This document shows, one piece after another, positions 1 through 5,978 of a stretch of 20,942 nucleotides of DNA (the first letter of the stretch is position 1; each line of letters begins with the position of its first letter). The stretch is from an uncultured Oscillospiraceae bacterium (GTDB lineage Bacteria; Bacillota; Clostridia; Oscillospirales; Oscillospiraceae): NCBI GenBank assembly GCA_900756495.1, contig CAAEKI010000023.1:1-20942 (forward strand). The letters run 5' to 3'. The position numbers were made by a program, and so were the translations under genes. The notes beneath the pieces are model-generated. The model made no database searches. It was given only the letters and a program-made list of their open reading frames with translations, and was not told the DNA's origin.

Positions 1-1
1 G

Positions 2-139
2 AAGCCTCTGCGGCTGTGCAAGCACTGCCAGAAGGTATTCCTGAGCAGCCGATCCAATTCCGCATTTTGCAGTCCCCGCTGCAAGAATCAGTATAATGTT
101 TATAAGAGCAGAGGGAAGAAAACCAGCGAAGAAGATTGA
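2..139 (+). CDS. C-terminal end of a Cys-rich (putative zinc-binding) protein, partial
   Basis: The frame is open from the window edge to TGA at 137-139 and gives 45 residues. It shows LCKHCQKVF followed by FCSPRCKNQYN, that is a C-x2-C pair about 15 residues before a C-x3-C pair, with a basic tail. This looks like a small treble-clef or zinc-ribbon end. Similar C-termini occur in uncharacterised proteins of gut Clostridia (DUF6076-like is a guess from memory). The stop lies inside the ribosome site of rhuM, so the two genes are probably co-transcribed. The start is outside the window and the function is unknown. Confidence 0.55.
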   Translation, partial: KPLRLCKHCQKVFLSSRSNSAFCSPRCKNQYNVYKSRGKKTSEED

Positions 140-150
140 GGTGAAACAAT

Positions 151-1176
151 ATGGCAGACGCCAAGAAGGATAAACTGCAAATCCGCAACAGCACAGTGGA
201 TTTCCTTGTGTTCACGAAAGATGCCCATGAGGACGGCATTGAGGTACGGGTACAGGACCACGATGTCTGGCTGACGCAAAAGGCCATTGCACAGCTTTTT
301 GATGTAGACCGGAGCGTTGTGACAAAGCATCTGAAAAATGTATATGAAAGCGGTGAATTGTCCGAAGATGCAACTTGTGCAAATTTTGCACAAGTTGCGG
401 ATAACGGAAAAACCTATCACTATAAGTTCTACGCTCTGTCCGCCATCATAGCCGTAGGCTATCGGATCAATTCCGGCAGAGCCGCGCAGTTCCGCCAGTG
501 GGCAACCAAGGTGCTGGACACCTTTACTAAGCAGGGCTATGTCCTAGACAAGAGCAGACTCATCAACGGGCAGATTTTTGATGAGGACTACTTTGACCAC
601 CTGATTTCCGAGATTCAGGAGATTCGGGCCAGCGAACGGCGCTTCTATCAGAAAATTACGGATATTTACGCCACCGCGGTGGACTACTCTCTCGATAGCC
701 AGACCACAAAGGATTTCTTTGCCACAGTTCAGAATAAGATGCACTATGCCGTCCATGGCGGCACAGCGGCAGAGGTCATTATGGCACGAGCCGATCACAC
801 CAAGGAACACATGGGGCTGACCTCATGGAAGAATGCTCCTGACGGCAAGATTGTCAAGGCAGATGTGTCCGTTGCAAAAAATTACTTATCCATGGATGAA
901 ATGCAGGAATTGAACGAAATCGTCACCATGTATCTGGACTACGCCACCCGGCAGGCCAGACGGCATATCCCTATGACCATGGCAGATTGGGCCTCCAAGC
1001 TGGACGCTTTTCTGCAATTCAACGATGCAGATATTCTGCAAAATAAGGGAAAAGTCACCGCTGCCATTGCAAAAGCCTTTGCCGAAAGCGAGTTTGAGCA
1101 ATACCGTGTCATTCAGGATCAGCTGTATCAGAGCGATTTTGACCGGCTTGTAGCCAGCACCGAGGAAAAGGATTAA
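151..1176 (+). CDS. rhuM: RhuM family protein
   Basis: This 341-residue protein matches the RhuM ('virulence protein') family, first named from Salmonella pathogenicity island 3 and common in mobile and defence-rich islands. Its biochemical role is not established. Recognisable blocks are VWLTQKAIAQLFDVDRSVVTKHLKN (about residues 48-72), a winged-helix-like segment that suggests DNA binding, then FAQVADNGKTYHYKFYAL, and the family core with GYRINSGRAAQFRQWAT (about 103-120). The length is normal and the gene is intact. The start ATG has GAGGTG upstream and directly follows the preceding gene. Codons 74-83 carry a near-perfect 29-bp palindrome at 370-398, described in the findings. A bidirectional hairpin follows the stop codon. 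Confidence 0.88.
   Translation: MADAKKDKLQIRNSTVDFLVFTKDAHEDGIEVRVQDHDVWLTQKAIAQLFDVDRSVVTKHLKNVYESGELSEDATCANFAQVADNGKTYHYKFYALSAIIAVGYRINSGRAAQFRQWATKVLDTFTKQGYVLDKSRLINGQIFDEDYFDHLISEIQEIRASERRFYQKITDIYATAVDYSLDSQTTKDFFATVQNKMHYAVHGGTAAEVIMARADHTKEHMGLTSWKNAPDGKIVKADVSVAKNYLSMDEMQELNEIVTMYLDYATRQARRHIPMTMADWASKLDAFLQFNDADILQNKGKVTAAIAKAFAESEFEQYRVIQDQLYQSDFDRLVASTEEKD
370..398. repeat. 29-bp near-perfect palindrome inside rhuM
   Basis: Two 14-bp arms, GCAACTTGTGCAAA and TTTGCACAAGTTGC, flank a single T with no mismatch. The site lies fully within the coding sequence and encodes ATCANFAQVA-type residues. Whether it is an operator, a recombination site or a by-product of a conserved motif cannot be told from the sequence. 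Confidence 0.8.
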
Positions 1177-1183
1177 AACGCAG

Positions 1184-1223
1184 AAATGCCCGTTATCGGC
1201 CATGCAACCGATAACGGACATTT
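1184..1223. terminator. bidirectional hairpin between rhuM and tnpV
   Basis: CCGTTATCGG (1190-1199) pairs with CCGATAACGG (1208-1217), extended past one mismatch by AAATG/CATTT. The loop is 8 nt. It sits between convergent genes, immediately after the rhuM stop and just before the tnpV stop. The T-run is weak on both sides. Confidence 0.6.
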
Positions 1224-1224
1224 G

Positions 1225-1596
1225 TCATTCATATACAAGCTCGGTCAAAACGATTTCCTCCGCACGGCTGCGGATGCTGTTCATCCGGCGAACCCATTCC
1301 ATCTGGTCAGCAACTTTCAGGGTTTCTGTCACGCCATCTTGCTTTGCCATATCAGAGATGATGATTTCCATTCGCTCATTGCAGGCTTGGTCAATCTCGG
1401 CAAGATGTCGGTGCAGCGTCCCGCTTGTGAGGAAATTTGCAAAGAGGACGGGATGATACTCTTTCAGATAGTTGCGGCGCAACCGCCCATACTTGCCGAT
1501 CTGATAGTCTGACTTCTCCGGCAAAGAAAGGTTCGGAATGAGGTAATCACCAACCTGACGGTAAGTGCCTCCCATTTGCTCAAACAGTGATTTCAT
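1225..1596 (-). CDS. tnpV: TnpV family transposon-encoded protein
   Basis: The 123-residue product beginning MKSLFEQMGGTYRQVGDYL matches TnpV, a small protein carried by Tn4451/Tn4453-type transposons and related elements. Its function is unknown. The family blocks IGKYGRLRRNYLKEYHP, then TSGTLHRHLAEID, and VADQMEWVRRMNSIR are all present and the length is complete. I chose the ATG at 1594-1596 because AAAGGAG stands 8-10 nt upstream. The frame stays open further upstream only by chance, into a recombinase stub. The neighbours are remnants of a mobile element, so this is probably a leftover of a transposon that has lost its recombinase. Confidence 0.85.
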   Translation of the reverse strand: MKSLFEQMGGTYRQVGDYLIPNLSLPEKSDYQIGKYGRLRRNYLKEYHPVLFANFLTSGTLHRHLAEIDQACNERMEIIISDMAKQDGVTETLKVADQMEWVRRMNSIRSRAEEIVLTELVYE

Positions 1597-1739
1597 AAAA
1601 GTTAGCTCCTTTGTGTGTTGATTTCCAGCGGTTATACTGTGTTTTAGCTCCTTTCCTACAACTGCTGTTCCATTCACCACAAATGAGCCGCAGTCATATG
1701 TATTAGGTGGGAGAAACCACCCTCTACATAGTAACTCTT

Positions 1740-1836
1740 GATTCAGTATTGAGTTCGATTCGCCCTGCTGCTCATCATCCTTGGACAGCCTTTCATAGAG
1801 GGCTGTAACTCTATCAAAACCCCTGATTTTAGGCAC
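1740..1836 (-). pseudogene. N-terminal stub of a large serine recombinase (TnpX type)
   Basis: A GTG at 1834-1836, preceded by AAAGGAGG, starts PKIRGFDRVTALYERLSKDD and continues to SNSILNQ. This is the characteristic beginning of large serine recombinases of Tn4451/TnpX type, including the catalytic-region R/S motif ALYERLS. Homology stops after ILNQ at about 1740. The rest of the roughly 500-residue enzyme (remaining resolvase domain, recombinase domain, zinc ribbon) is missing. The following codons lead in frame into the upstream region of tnpV, so an internal deletion has joined the recombinase start to the tnpV region. It cannot be active. Confidence 0.75.
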
Positions 1837-1874
1837 TTTCTGACCTCCTTTCCGTCTTTTATTCGCAGCTATAT

Positions 1875-2421
1875 TCAATGGACTGCTTGCAATATATATC
1901 CTAAAACTTCTTTGCCGTTCGGGTAAAGAATCACGAAGCTGGTGTTTGCCTGCATCAAATTTGGTTTGCAGTAAAAGCGTGTCTTACCGGCACCGGAACC
2001 GCCGCAGACAAGGGTGTTCAGCTTGCGGCGGTGCTTTCTTGCCGTTGAGTCCGATACGGACTGCCTGCGTCATCAGCTTGTTTTCGGACGGTGGGTTCTG
2101 CCGGTATTTCTTGTTCACGGCTTTGGCATTGTCCCATTTTGCGCTGCCGTGTTCCTCCCGGCGTCGGCAGTTCCTGCGTGTAGAGAAGTAGATCCCGATG
2201 CCCATTCCATAGCAGAGAAGCAAAACGAGGACAGCTTTTACGCTGTCCTCGCAAAGCACTATATGAAATGGGTCGCTCATCACATTCATCAAGCTCGGCA
2301 GTATCTCCGGCAAGCCACCCTTAACGGATGGTGCAATGAGAAGTCCGAGCCACACGATCGGCAGGATGCCGAGTACGGCGAGAATGCTGGAGGTCTGTCT
2401 GTCGTTATCTCGATTCACCAC
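1875..2421 (-). pseudogene. VirD4/TraG-type conjugal coupling protein, frameshifted and truncated
   Basis: The reading frame from GTG 2419-2421 gives two hydrophobic segments (about residues 12-32 and 58-80) and then RRREEHGSAKW, AVNKKYRQNPPSENKLMTQ and VRIGLNGKK. This is the N-terminus of the VirD4-like ATPase that feeds DNA to the type IV secretion channel in Clostridial conjugative elements. At about 2034 one extra base shifts the frame. The original frame then continues as HRRKLNTLVCGGSGAGKTRFY (Walker A) and NLMQANTSFVIL before losing homology near 1915, and it stops at 1875-1877. About 80 per cent of the usual 600-residue protein is absent, replaced by the transposon remnant. It is non-functional for transfer. 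Confidence 0.85.
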
Positions 2422-2611
2422 AGGAGCAGCCCTTTCTTTCCGCTACCTTGAACTTTTTCTTTGGGGCATACCCGACCTTGATGATAAGATCGTCCACGGC
2501 ATCGGTGGATTTACCCTCATTCATCAGTTCGGTTTTGGTATCGTTCAAAGCTCGAATCACTACGCCGTGTTCATAATCGTCCAAGGCGATGTGATAGCGT
2601 TCCTCTTTCAT
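2405..2611 (-). CDS. small conserved conjugative-element protein
   Basis: The 68-residue protein starts MKEERYHIALDDYEHGVVI and contains STDAVDDLIIKVGYAPKKKFKV. Proteins of this pattern commonly sit immediately before the VirD4-like coupling gene in conjugative elements of gut Firmicutes. The function is unknown. It overlaps the VirD4 start by 17 bp, the usual operon arrangement, and its ATG follows a GAGGTG-like site. The Cys-containing C-terminus (RKGCSCGESR) is short and not a recognised motif. The gene looks intact, but its operon partners on both sides are broken. Confidence 0.7.
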   Translation of the reverse strand: MKEERYHIALDDYEHGVVIRALNDTKTELMNEGKSTDAVDDLIIKVGYAPKKKFKVAERKGCSCGESR

Positions 2612-2621
2612 CGCTCACACC

Positions 2622-2825
2622 TCAGCTTTCCTGGTCTTTGCTTCTGTCAGCACGGCGACGGTAGATTTCCTCCGACACACGGGAGCCGATCTCGCTCATC
2701 GCAGAACGGGTCCTGGAAAGCTCAGTACGGATTTCCTTGGGGGACTTGCCCGCCAGCTCCTCCGGGATACGGTCAATGGCGAAGTTCTTCACATCCACGC
2801 CGAACTTGCGGCAGAGCATATAAGC
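2622..2825 (-). pseudogene. C-terminal fragment of a conjugative-element protein
   Basis: Residues AYMLCRKFGVDVKNFAIDRI and following, to RRADRSKDQES, resemble the C-terminal part of large accessory proteins of Clostridial conjugative elements (the segment after a metallopeptidase/antirestriction-like region). I cannot name the family with certainty. The similarity begins abruptly at the AY codons (2820-2825). Upstream in frame come only four residues and a TAA at 2838-2840. The fragment therefore marks the edge of the conjugative region. The internal ATG at 2817-2819 has no good ribosome site, so translation is doubtful. Confidence 0.6.
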
Positions 2826-2895
2826 GGGTGGTTTTGTTTATGCTGCTTTCTGGCAAGAGGACAGATGCGCTCTGTTTTGCGTGCAGCCCGTGCCG

Positions 2896-3903
2896 TTAGC
2901 AGAGCTGCTCCAGTTGAAAGGCCAGCTCGGTGCGGCCCACGACGGCGTGGTGGTTGTTGTAAAGGTTTTTGTCGTGGTAGCGGGGCAGAGAGCAGGCTTC
3001 CTCCGGCGTGATGACGCCGAGCTGGGTGAGAACCGAGAGGATGGCATACGGGACGATGGAGGAGGCGCCGTCCTCCATTTTGAGGGCAATGCCGATTCCC
3101 TTATCCTTGATGCCCACGGCATAGAATGCGCTGGCGCCTGATTTACAGAAGATTCGGTCGCCGAAGGCGGCCATCAGCTGGGTGCAGATGCGATCGGTTC
3201 CCGCCACCATTTCCGGATGTGCTGTCATGGCGGATGTGATGCGCCGGAGGGTAGCGGCCCGGGTGGGGGCGAAAAGCGTGGGGAGGGACATGCGGGCGTA
3301 GCCCTGTGCCAGCCGGTAAAGGGGCAGCGCATGGACCGGAACGCCGCAGCCGTCCACGGCCAACTGGACATCGGAGGTCTCTACGCCGCACATTTCAGCG
3401 AACACCGAGAGGATACGCTGCTGGACGGGGTGCTCCAAAGCAGTATAGCCTTCCAAAGACTCCCCTAAATGGCGGGCGGTGATGAGCATACCGGCGTGCT
3501 TTCCGGAGCAGTCGCAGTAGATGGGTGCCCGGGGGATGCCGGCGATCTTCAAGGCGTCCTCGGCGGGGACATACATGGGGTATTCCGACCCGCAGCACAG
3601 CTGATCGGGGGAGAGACCTGCCTTGTGCAGGATGCTCTCCACGGCCTTTACATGAAAGGGCTCTCCGTTGTGGGAGGAACAGATGACGGCCAGTTCCTGC
3701 GGGGTAATGCCATAATGCTCCAGCGCACCGCTTTCTGCCACGGGGATCGCCTGAAGGGGCTTGGCGGAGGAGCGGGCAAACGTAAGACGCTCCGGATCAC
3801 CGAGCTTCCAAAGGATCCGGCCTGTGTGATCCGTTACCGCGATATGTCCCCGGTGGATCTGATCCACCAGATCACCACGGTATTGATAGGCAATAACAGC
3901 CAT
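2896..3903 (-). CDS. ansA: L-asparaginase II family protein
   Basis: The 335-residue protein is of the Asparaginase_II family (Rhizobium etli AnsA type, unrelated to the E. coli enzymes). It is expected to hydrolyse asparagine to aspartate and ammonia in the cytoplasm. Family motifs run in order: ARSSAKPLQAIP (about residues 43-54), SSHNGEPFHV (75-84), YCDCSGKHAGML (129-140), VDGCGVPV (163-170), GTDRICT (216-222) and FCKSGASAFYAVGI (232-245). No signal peptide is seen. Length is normal and the gene is intact. GGAGG sits 8 nt before the ATG, and only 18 bp separate it from the M55 gene, so the two form an operon. The exact substrate in this family varies, and the D-aminopeptidase neighbour leaves that open. 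Confidence 0.9.
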   Translation of the reverse strand: MAVIAYQYRGDLVDQIHRGHIAVTDHTGRILWKLGDPERLTFARSSAKPLQAIPVAESGALEHYGITPQELAVICSSHNGEPFHVKAVESILHKAGLSPDQLCCGSEYPMYVPAEDALKIAGIPRAPIYCDCSGKHAGMLITARHLGESLEGYTALEHPVQQRILSVFAEMCGVETSDVQLAVDGCGVPVHALPLYRLAQGYARMSLPTLFAPTRAATLRRITSAMTAHPEMVAGTDRICTQLMAAFGDRIFCKSGASAFYAVGIKDKGIGIALKMEDGASSIVPYAILSVLTQLGVITPEEACSLPRYHDKNLYNNHHAVVGRTELAFQLEQLC

Positions 3904-3921
3904 AGCATATACCTCCGTTTC

Positions 3922-4722
3922 TTAAATCACAAAGTAGAAAAAGCGCAGCACATCACCGTAATCATCGGCATCAAAGGCCACGGTGGTGGGAGAGATGAGG
4001 CTGGCGCCGGGATAGTGGGAGCATCCATAGGCGTCATAATGGTGTACATAGGTGACCTCCACGTGGAAGTGATCGGGAAGTACCGGAGGTGCGGCTGTTT
4101 TTGCCGCCGCCACAGCCTCGGCCATCATGCCCTCGATCTCCTCGCGGACAAGCTCCGGGGTCTTTGTCAGAACGCCGTAGCCGTGGCCGGATTTGGTTGG
4201 TACGGTCAGCAGGCCGGGTACGGTGTGCGCCGCAGCCGCACACATCCCCTCGTCGCCGCTGGCGAATAGGGTGGGAACGCCCCGGTAAGCGGCGGCATGG
4301 GCGTACATCTCGAATTCTCCCCACAGCGCACCATTGACCGTAAGGCGGAAAATGCGGGAGCTTACCATCGTGTGGGACGTGGGATTTCCGGGGGCGGAGG
4401 CGGCGTCGTGAAAGCCGACCATCAGCATACCGTCATAGCTCTCGTCAAAAATACCGGTAAGGCCCACAATATCGTGGGTGATCCCCCGAAGGAGACGGGC
4501 GTCTCTGGGGAGCAGGGCGCAGTCAATGTTGCAGCCGTCTCCGTGCATATCCTCTATGACGACCTCGTCGGCTCCGCCGGAGAAAAGGCCACGGGCCGCA
4601 GCGGCAGCCTCCAACGTCATTTCCCGTGCCATAGGCGCATAGCAGGCGTTGGCGGAACGTGCCTCGTCCCAGCAGGTCAAAGAAGCCACGCCTTCAATGT
4701 CACAAAGAATGTAAAATTTCAT
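3922..4722 (-). CDS. dppA: M55 family D-aminopeptidase (DppA-like)
   Basis: The 266-residue protein is a zinc peptidase of family M55, typified by Bacillus subtilis DppA, which removes N-terminal D-amino acids such as D-Ala. All key positions are visible: D8 and E10 in CDIEG, H60 in EDMHG, H105 in VGFHD and E136 in WGEFE as metal ligands, plus H117 as the expected catalytic histidine. Their spacing is close to that of DppA. There is no signal peptide, so it is cytoplasmic. The start ATG has AAGGAGG about 8 nt upstream. It is followed within 18 bp by an asparaginase and preceded by a DauR-like regulator, which supports a role in D-amino-acid or peptidoglycan-derived peptide use. Symbol given by family; not to be confused with the Dpp importer genes. 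Confidence 0.9.
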   Translation of the reverse strand: MKFYILCDIEGVASLTCWDEARSANACYAPMAREMTLEAAAAARGLFSGGADEVVIEDMHGDGCNIDCALLPRDARLLRGITHDIVGLTGIFDESYDGMLMVGFHDAASAPGNPTSHTMVSSRIFRLTVNGALWGEFEMYAHAAAYRGVPTLFASGDEGMCAAAAHTVPGLLTVPTKSGHGYGVLTKTPELVREEIEGMMAEAVAAAKTAAPPVLPDHFHVEVTYVHHYDAYGCSHYPGASLISPTTVAFDADDYGDVLRFFYFVI

Positions 4723-4895
4723 GCTTGAGTCCTCCTTTATCAGAAGCGTAATGGTAATAAATGCAGAGCCATAGGGATCGGGAAGTATCAGGGATCCACC
4801 AATAGCTGCTGTTAAATGAGATGTTTCTGGCCGGCCGCTTTACGCATCGAGACGTCAGCGCATCCCGCCCGCAGGTGAAGCGCCGCAGCGGAAGA
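4723..4895. other. intergenic region before the M55 gene
   Basis: It contains the AAGGAGG ribosome site of the M55 gene (about 4731-4737) and no convincing ORF. An imperfect GC-rich hairpin lies across 4881-4911, running into the end of the regulator gene, and could act as a weak terminator. I found no consensus promoter, so the M55-asparaginase pair may depend partly on read-through from the regulator. Confidence 0.4.
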
Positions 4896-5555
4896 TCATG
4901 TTGCTTCGCTGCGGATGCGCCGCAGGTAGCGGTAGACCGTGGGGTCGGAGATGTGCAGTTCCCTGGCGACCTGTCCGATGGAGCCCTTGGTATGGAATAC
5001 GCCCTGCGCTTCCAGAGAGCGGAGTATCTCCAGCTTGTCGGCGGTATGCATGGCATCGGAGGGGATACCATAGCCGAGGATGGCGGAGTGGATCAGATTG
5101 CTGGACAGCTCCGGGATGGAATCATCCAGGTTTTCGGTATAGGCGGAGCTCTCCTCCTCTTGCGGAAGAGAAAAGGAATGGAGCAGGTTGGAAAGATGCT
5201 CCGAGAGCACCAGAATATCTTCCACATCGTGGTTCACGCAGATCAGCCCCACCAGATGACCCTTTTCCTTAATGAAATAGGTGGAAGAGACGAAACGCTT
5301 ACCTCCCCGGGTGCGGCCCTCGTAGTTGGCCACATAGTCGTGCTCCTGATAGACTCCGGTTCGCAGCAGTTCCTTGGCCAACTCCGTCATGGGGTCGCCT
5401 ATGCGGCGGCCGCTGAGATGCTCGTTGCAGGCGGCAATCACCGAGCGCTCCGGCGTGGAAACGTCATGGAGGATGATCTCATAATTCTTTCCGCAGATCT
5501 TTCCCATAAATTCCACCAGAGGAATGTATCGCTCAAGACAGGCGTAGTTGCTCAC
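4896..5555 (-). CDS. YheO/DauR-like PAS-HTH transcriptional regulator
   Basis: The 219-residue protein has an N-terminal PAS_6-type domain (about residues 8-125, with KNYEIILHDVS and VGLICVNHDV) and a C-terminal helix-turn-helix (about 170-215, with GSIGQVARELHISDPTVYRY). This is the architecture of YheO and DauR, the latter the D-arginine utilisation repressor of Pseudomonas. The start is a GTG with a modest GGGA site. A minus-strand promoter-like pair lies just upstream at 5577-5605. It stands between the M55/asparaginase genes and the divergent C-S lyase/importer operon, so it probably controls one or both. The ligand is unknown; an amino acid or D-amino acid is inferred from the family and neighbours. 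Confidence 0.85.
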   Translation of the reverse strand: MSNYACLERYIPLVEFMGKICGKNYEIILHDVSTPERSVIAACNEHLSGRRIGDPMTELAKELLRTGVYQEHDYVANYEGRTRGGKRFVSSTYFIKEKGHLVGLICVNHDVEDILVLSEHLSNLLHSFSLPQEEESSAYTENLDDSIPELSSNLIHSAILGYGIPSDAMHTADKLEILRSLEAQGVFHTKGSIGQVARELHISDPTVYRYLRRIRSEAT

Positions 5556-5576
5556 TGTATCCCTACTTTCTCAACA

Positions 5577-5605
5577 ATAATTCTTGCCTGATAAAAAACT
5601 GTCAC
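5577..5605 (-). promoter_or_regulatory. putative promoter of the DauR-like regulator
   Basis: On the minus strand GTGACA (5600-5605, 5 of 6 to TTGACA) and AATTAT (5577-5582, 4 of 6) are separated by exactly 17 bp. The leader to the GTG start would be only about 15 nt. Confidence 0.4.
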
Positions 5606-5782
5606 ATAGTGCTGCTGAAAGTCAGTATATCGAAAATGAATGGATAAATCAACCCTAATATGCTGGAAAGCGGGGGGAGGATGTAATATTTTTTTTGCAG
5701 ACCAAGGCGGAAATAGCTTTCGAGGCAGCAATTTAGACAAAAAATTATCAACTTTCTTGGCACTTATTCAAGCTATTCAAGA

Positions 5783-5811
5783 TTGACAAAGGCAGTGTGA
5801 TAAATTATAAT
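5783..5811 (+). promoter_or_regulatory. consensus sigma-A promoter of the C-S lyase/importer operon
   Basis: TTGACA (5783-5788) and TATAAT (5806-5811) are both perfect and separated by the ideal 17 bp. The next genes on the plus strand are the small ORF and the C-S lyase. Upstream sequence is AT-rich with a short repeated ATTCAAG (about 5767-5781), a possible operator half-site pair. A promoter this strong would fit control by a repressor rather than an activator. Confidence 0.85.
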
Positions 5812-5891
5812 CAGAAAAACTAAAAAGTTGTCAGAAGGGAGGCTCAATGCCATCCCCCCCCGCACGTCATATTTTTAAGGAGGCATTTGTA

Positions 5892-5978
5892 ATGGAAGCT
5901 GCAAACTATGCGCTGCTGGCGGCGGCAGAGTCCATCATTCCGTGGACCGTCGTTGCACTGGTAGGAGGCGCTGCATGA
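5892..5978 (+). CDS. 28-residue hydrophobic microprotein coupled to the C-S lyase
   Basis: An ATG with an ideal AAGGAGG site 8 nt upstream opens a 28-codon frame beginning MEAANYALLA and ending WTVVALVGGAA. Its TGA overlaps the ATG of the C-S lyase (ATGA), and the lyase ribosome site lies inside this ORF, so translation of the two is coupled. The C-terminal half (SIIPWTVVALVGG) is hydrophobic enough for a short membrane helix. A longer form starting at ATG 5847 (GGGAGG 4 nt before) is in the same frame and would add 15 residues including a C8 tract. I do not recognise a family. It may be a membrane microprotein, a leader peptide or only a coupling device. Confidence 0.6.
   Translation: MEAANYALLAAAESIIPWTVVALVGGAA

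Noticed and set aside
1984..2451. Plus-strand ORFs opposite the VirD4 remnant
   Set aside because: They are shadows of the minus-strand conjugation sequence, which has clear VirD4 motifs.
5741..5780. Sigma-54-like promoter (TGGCAC at about 5758)
   Set aside because: The GC element at the required spacing is missing, and a perfect sigma-A promoter lies just downstream.
5942..5974. Upstream non-ATG start for the C-S lyase
   Set aside because: It would add 11 residues absent from the family start MRYDFDT and would ignore the AGGAGG placed 6 nt before ATG 5975.
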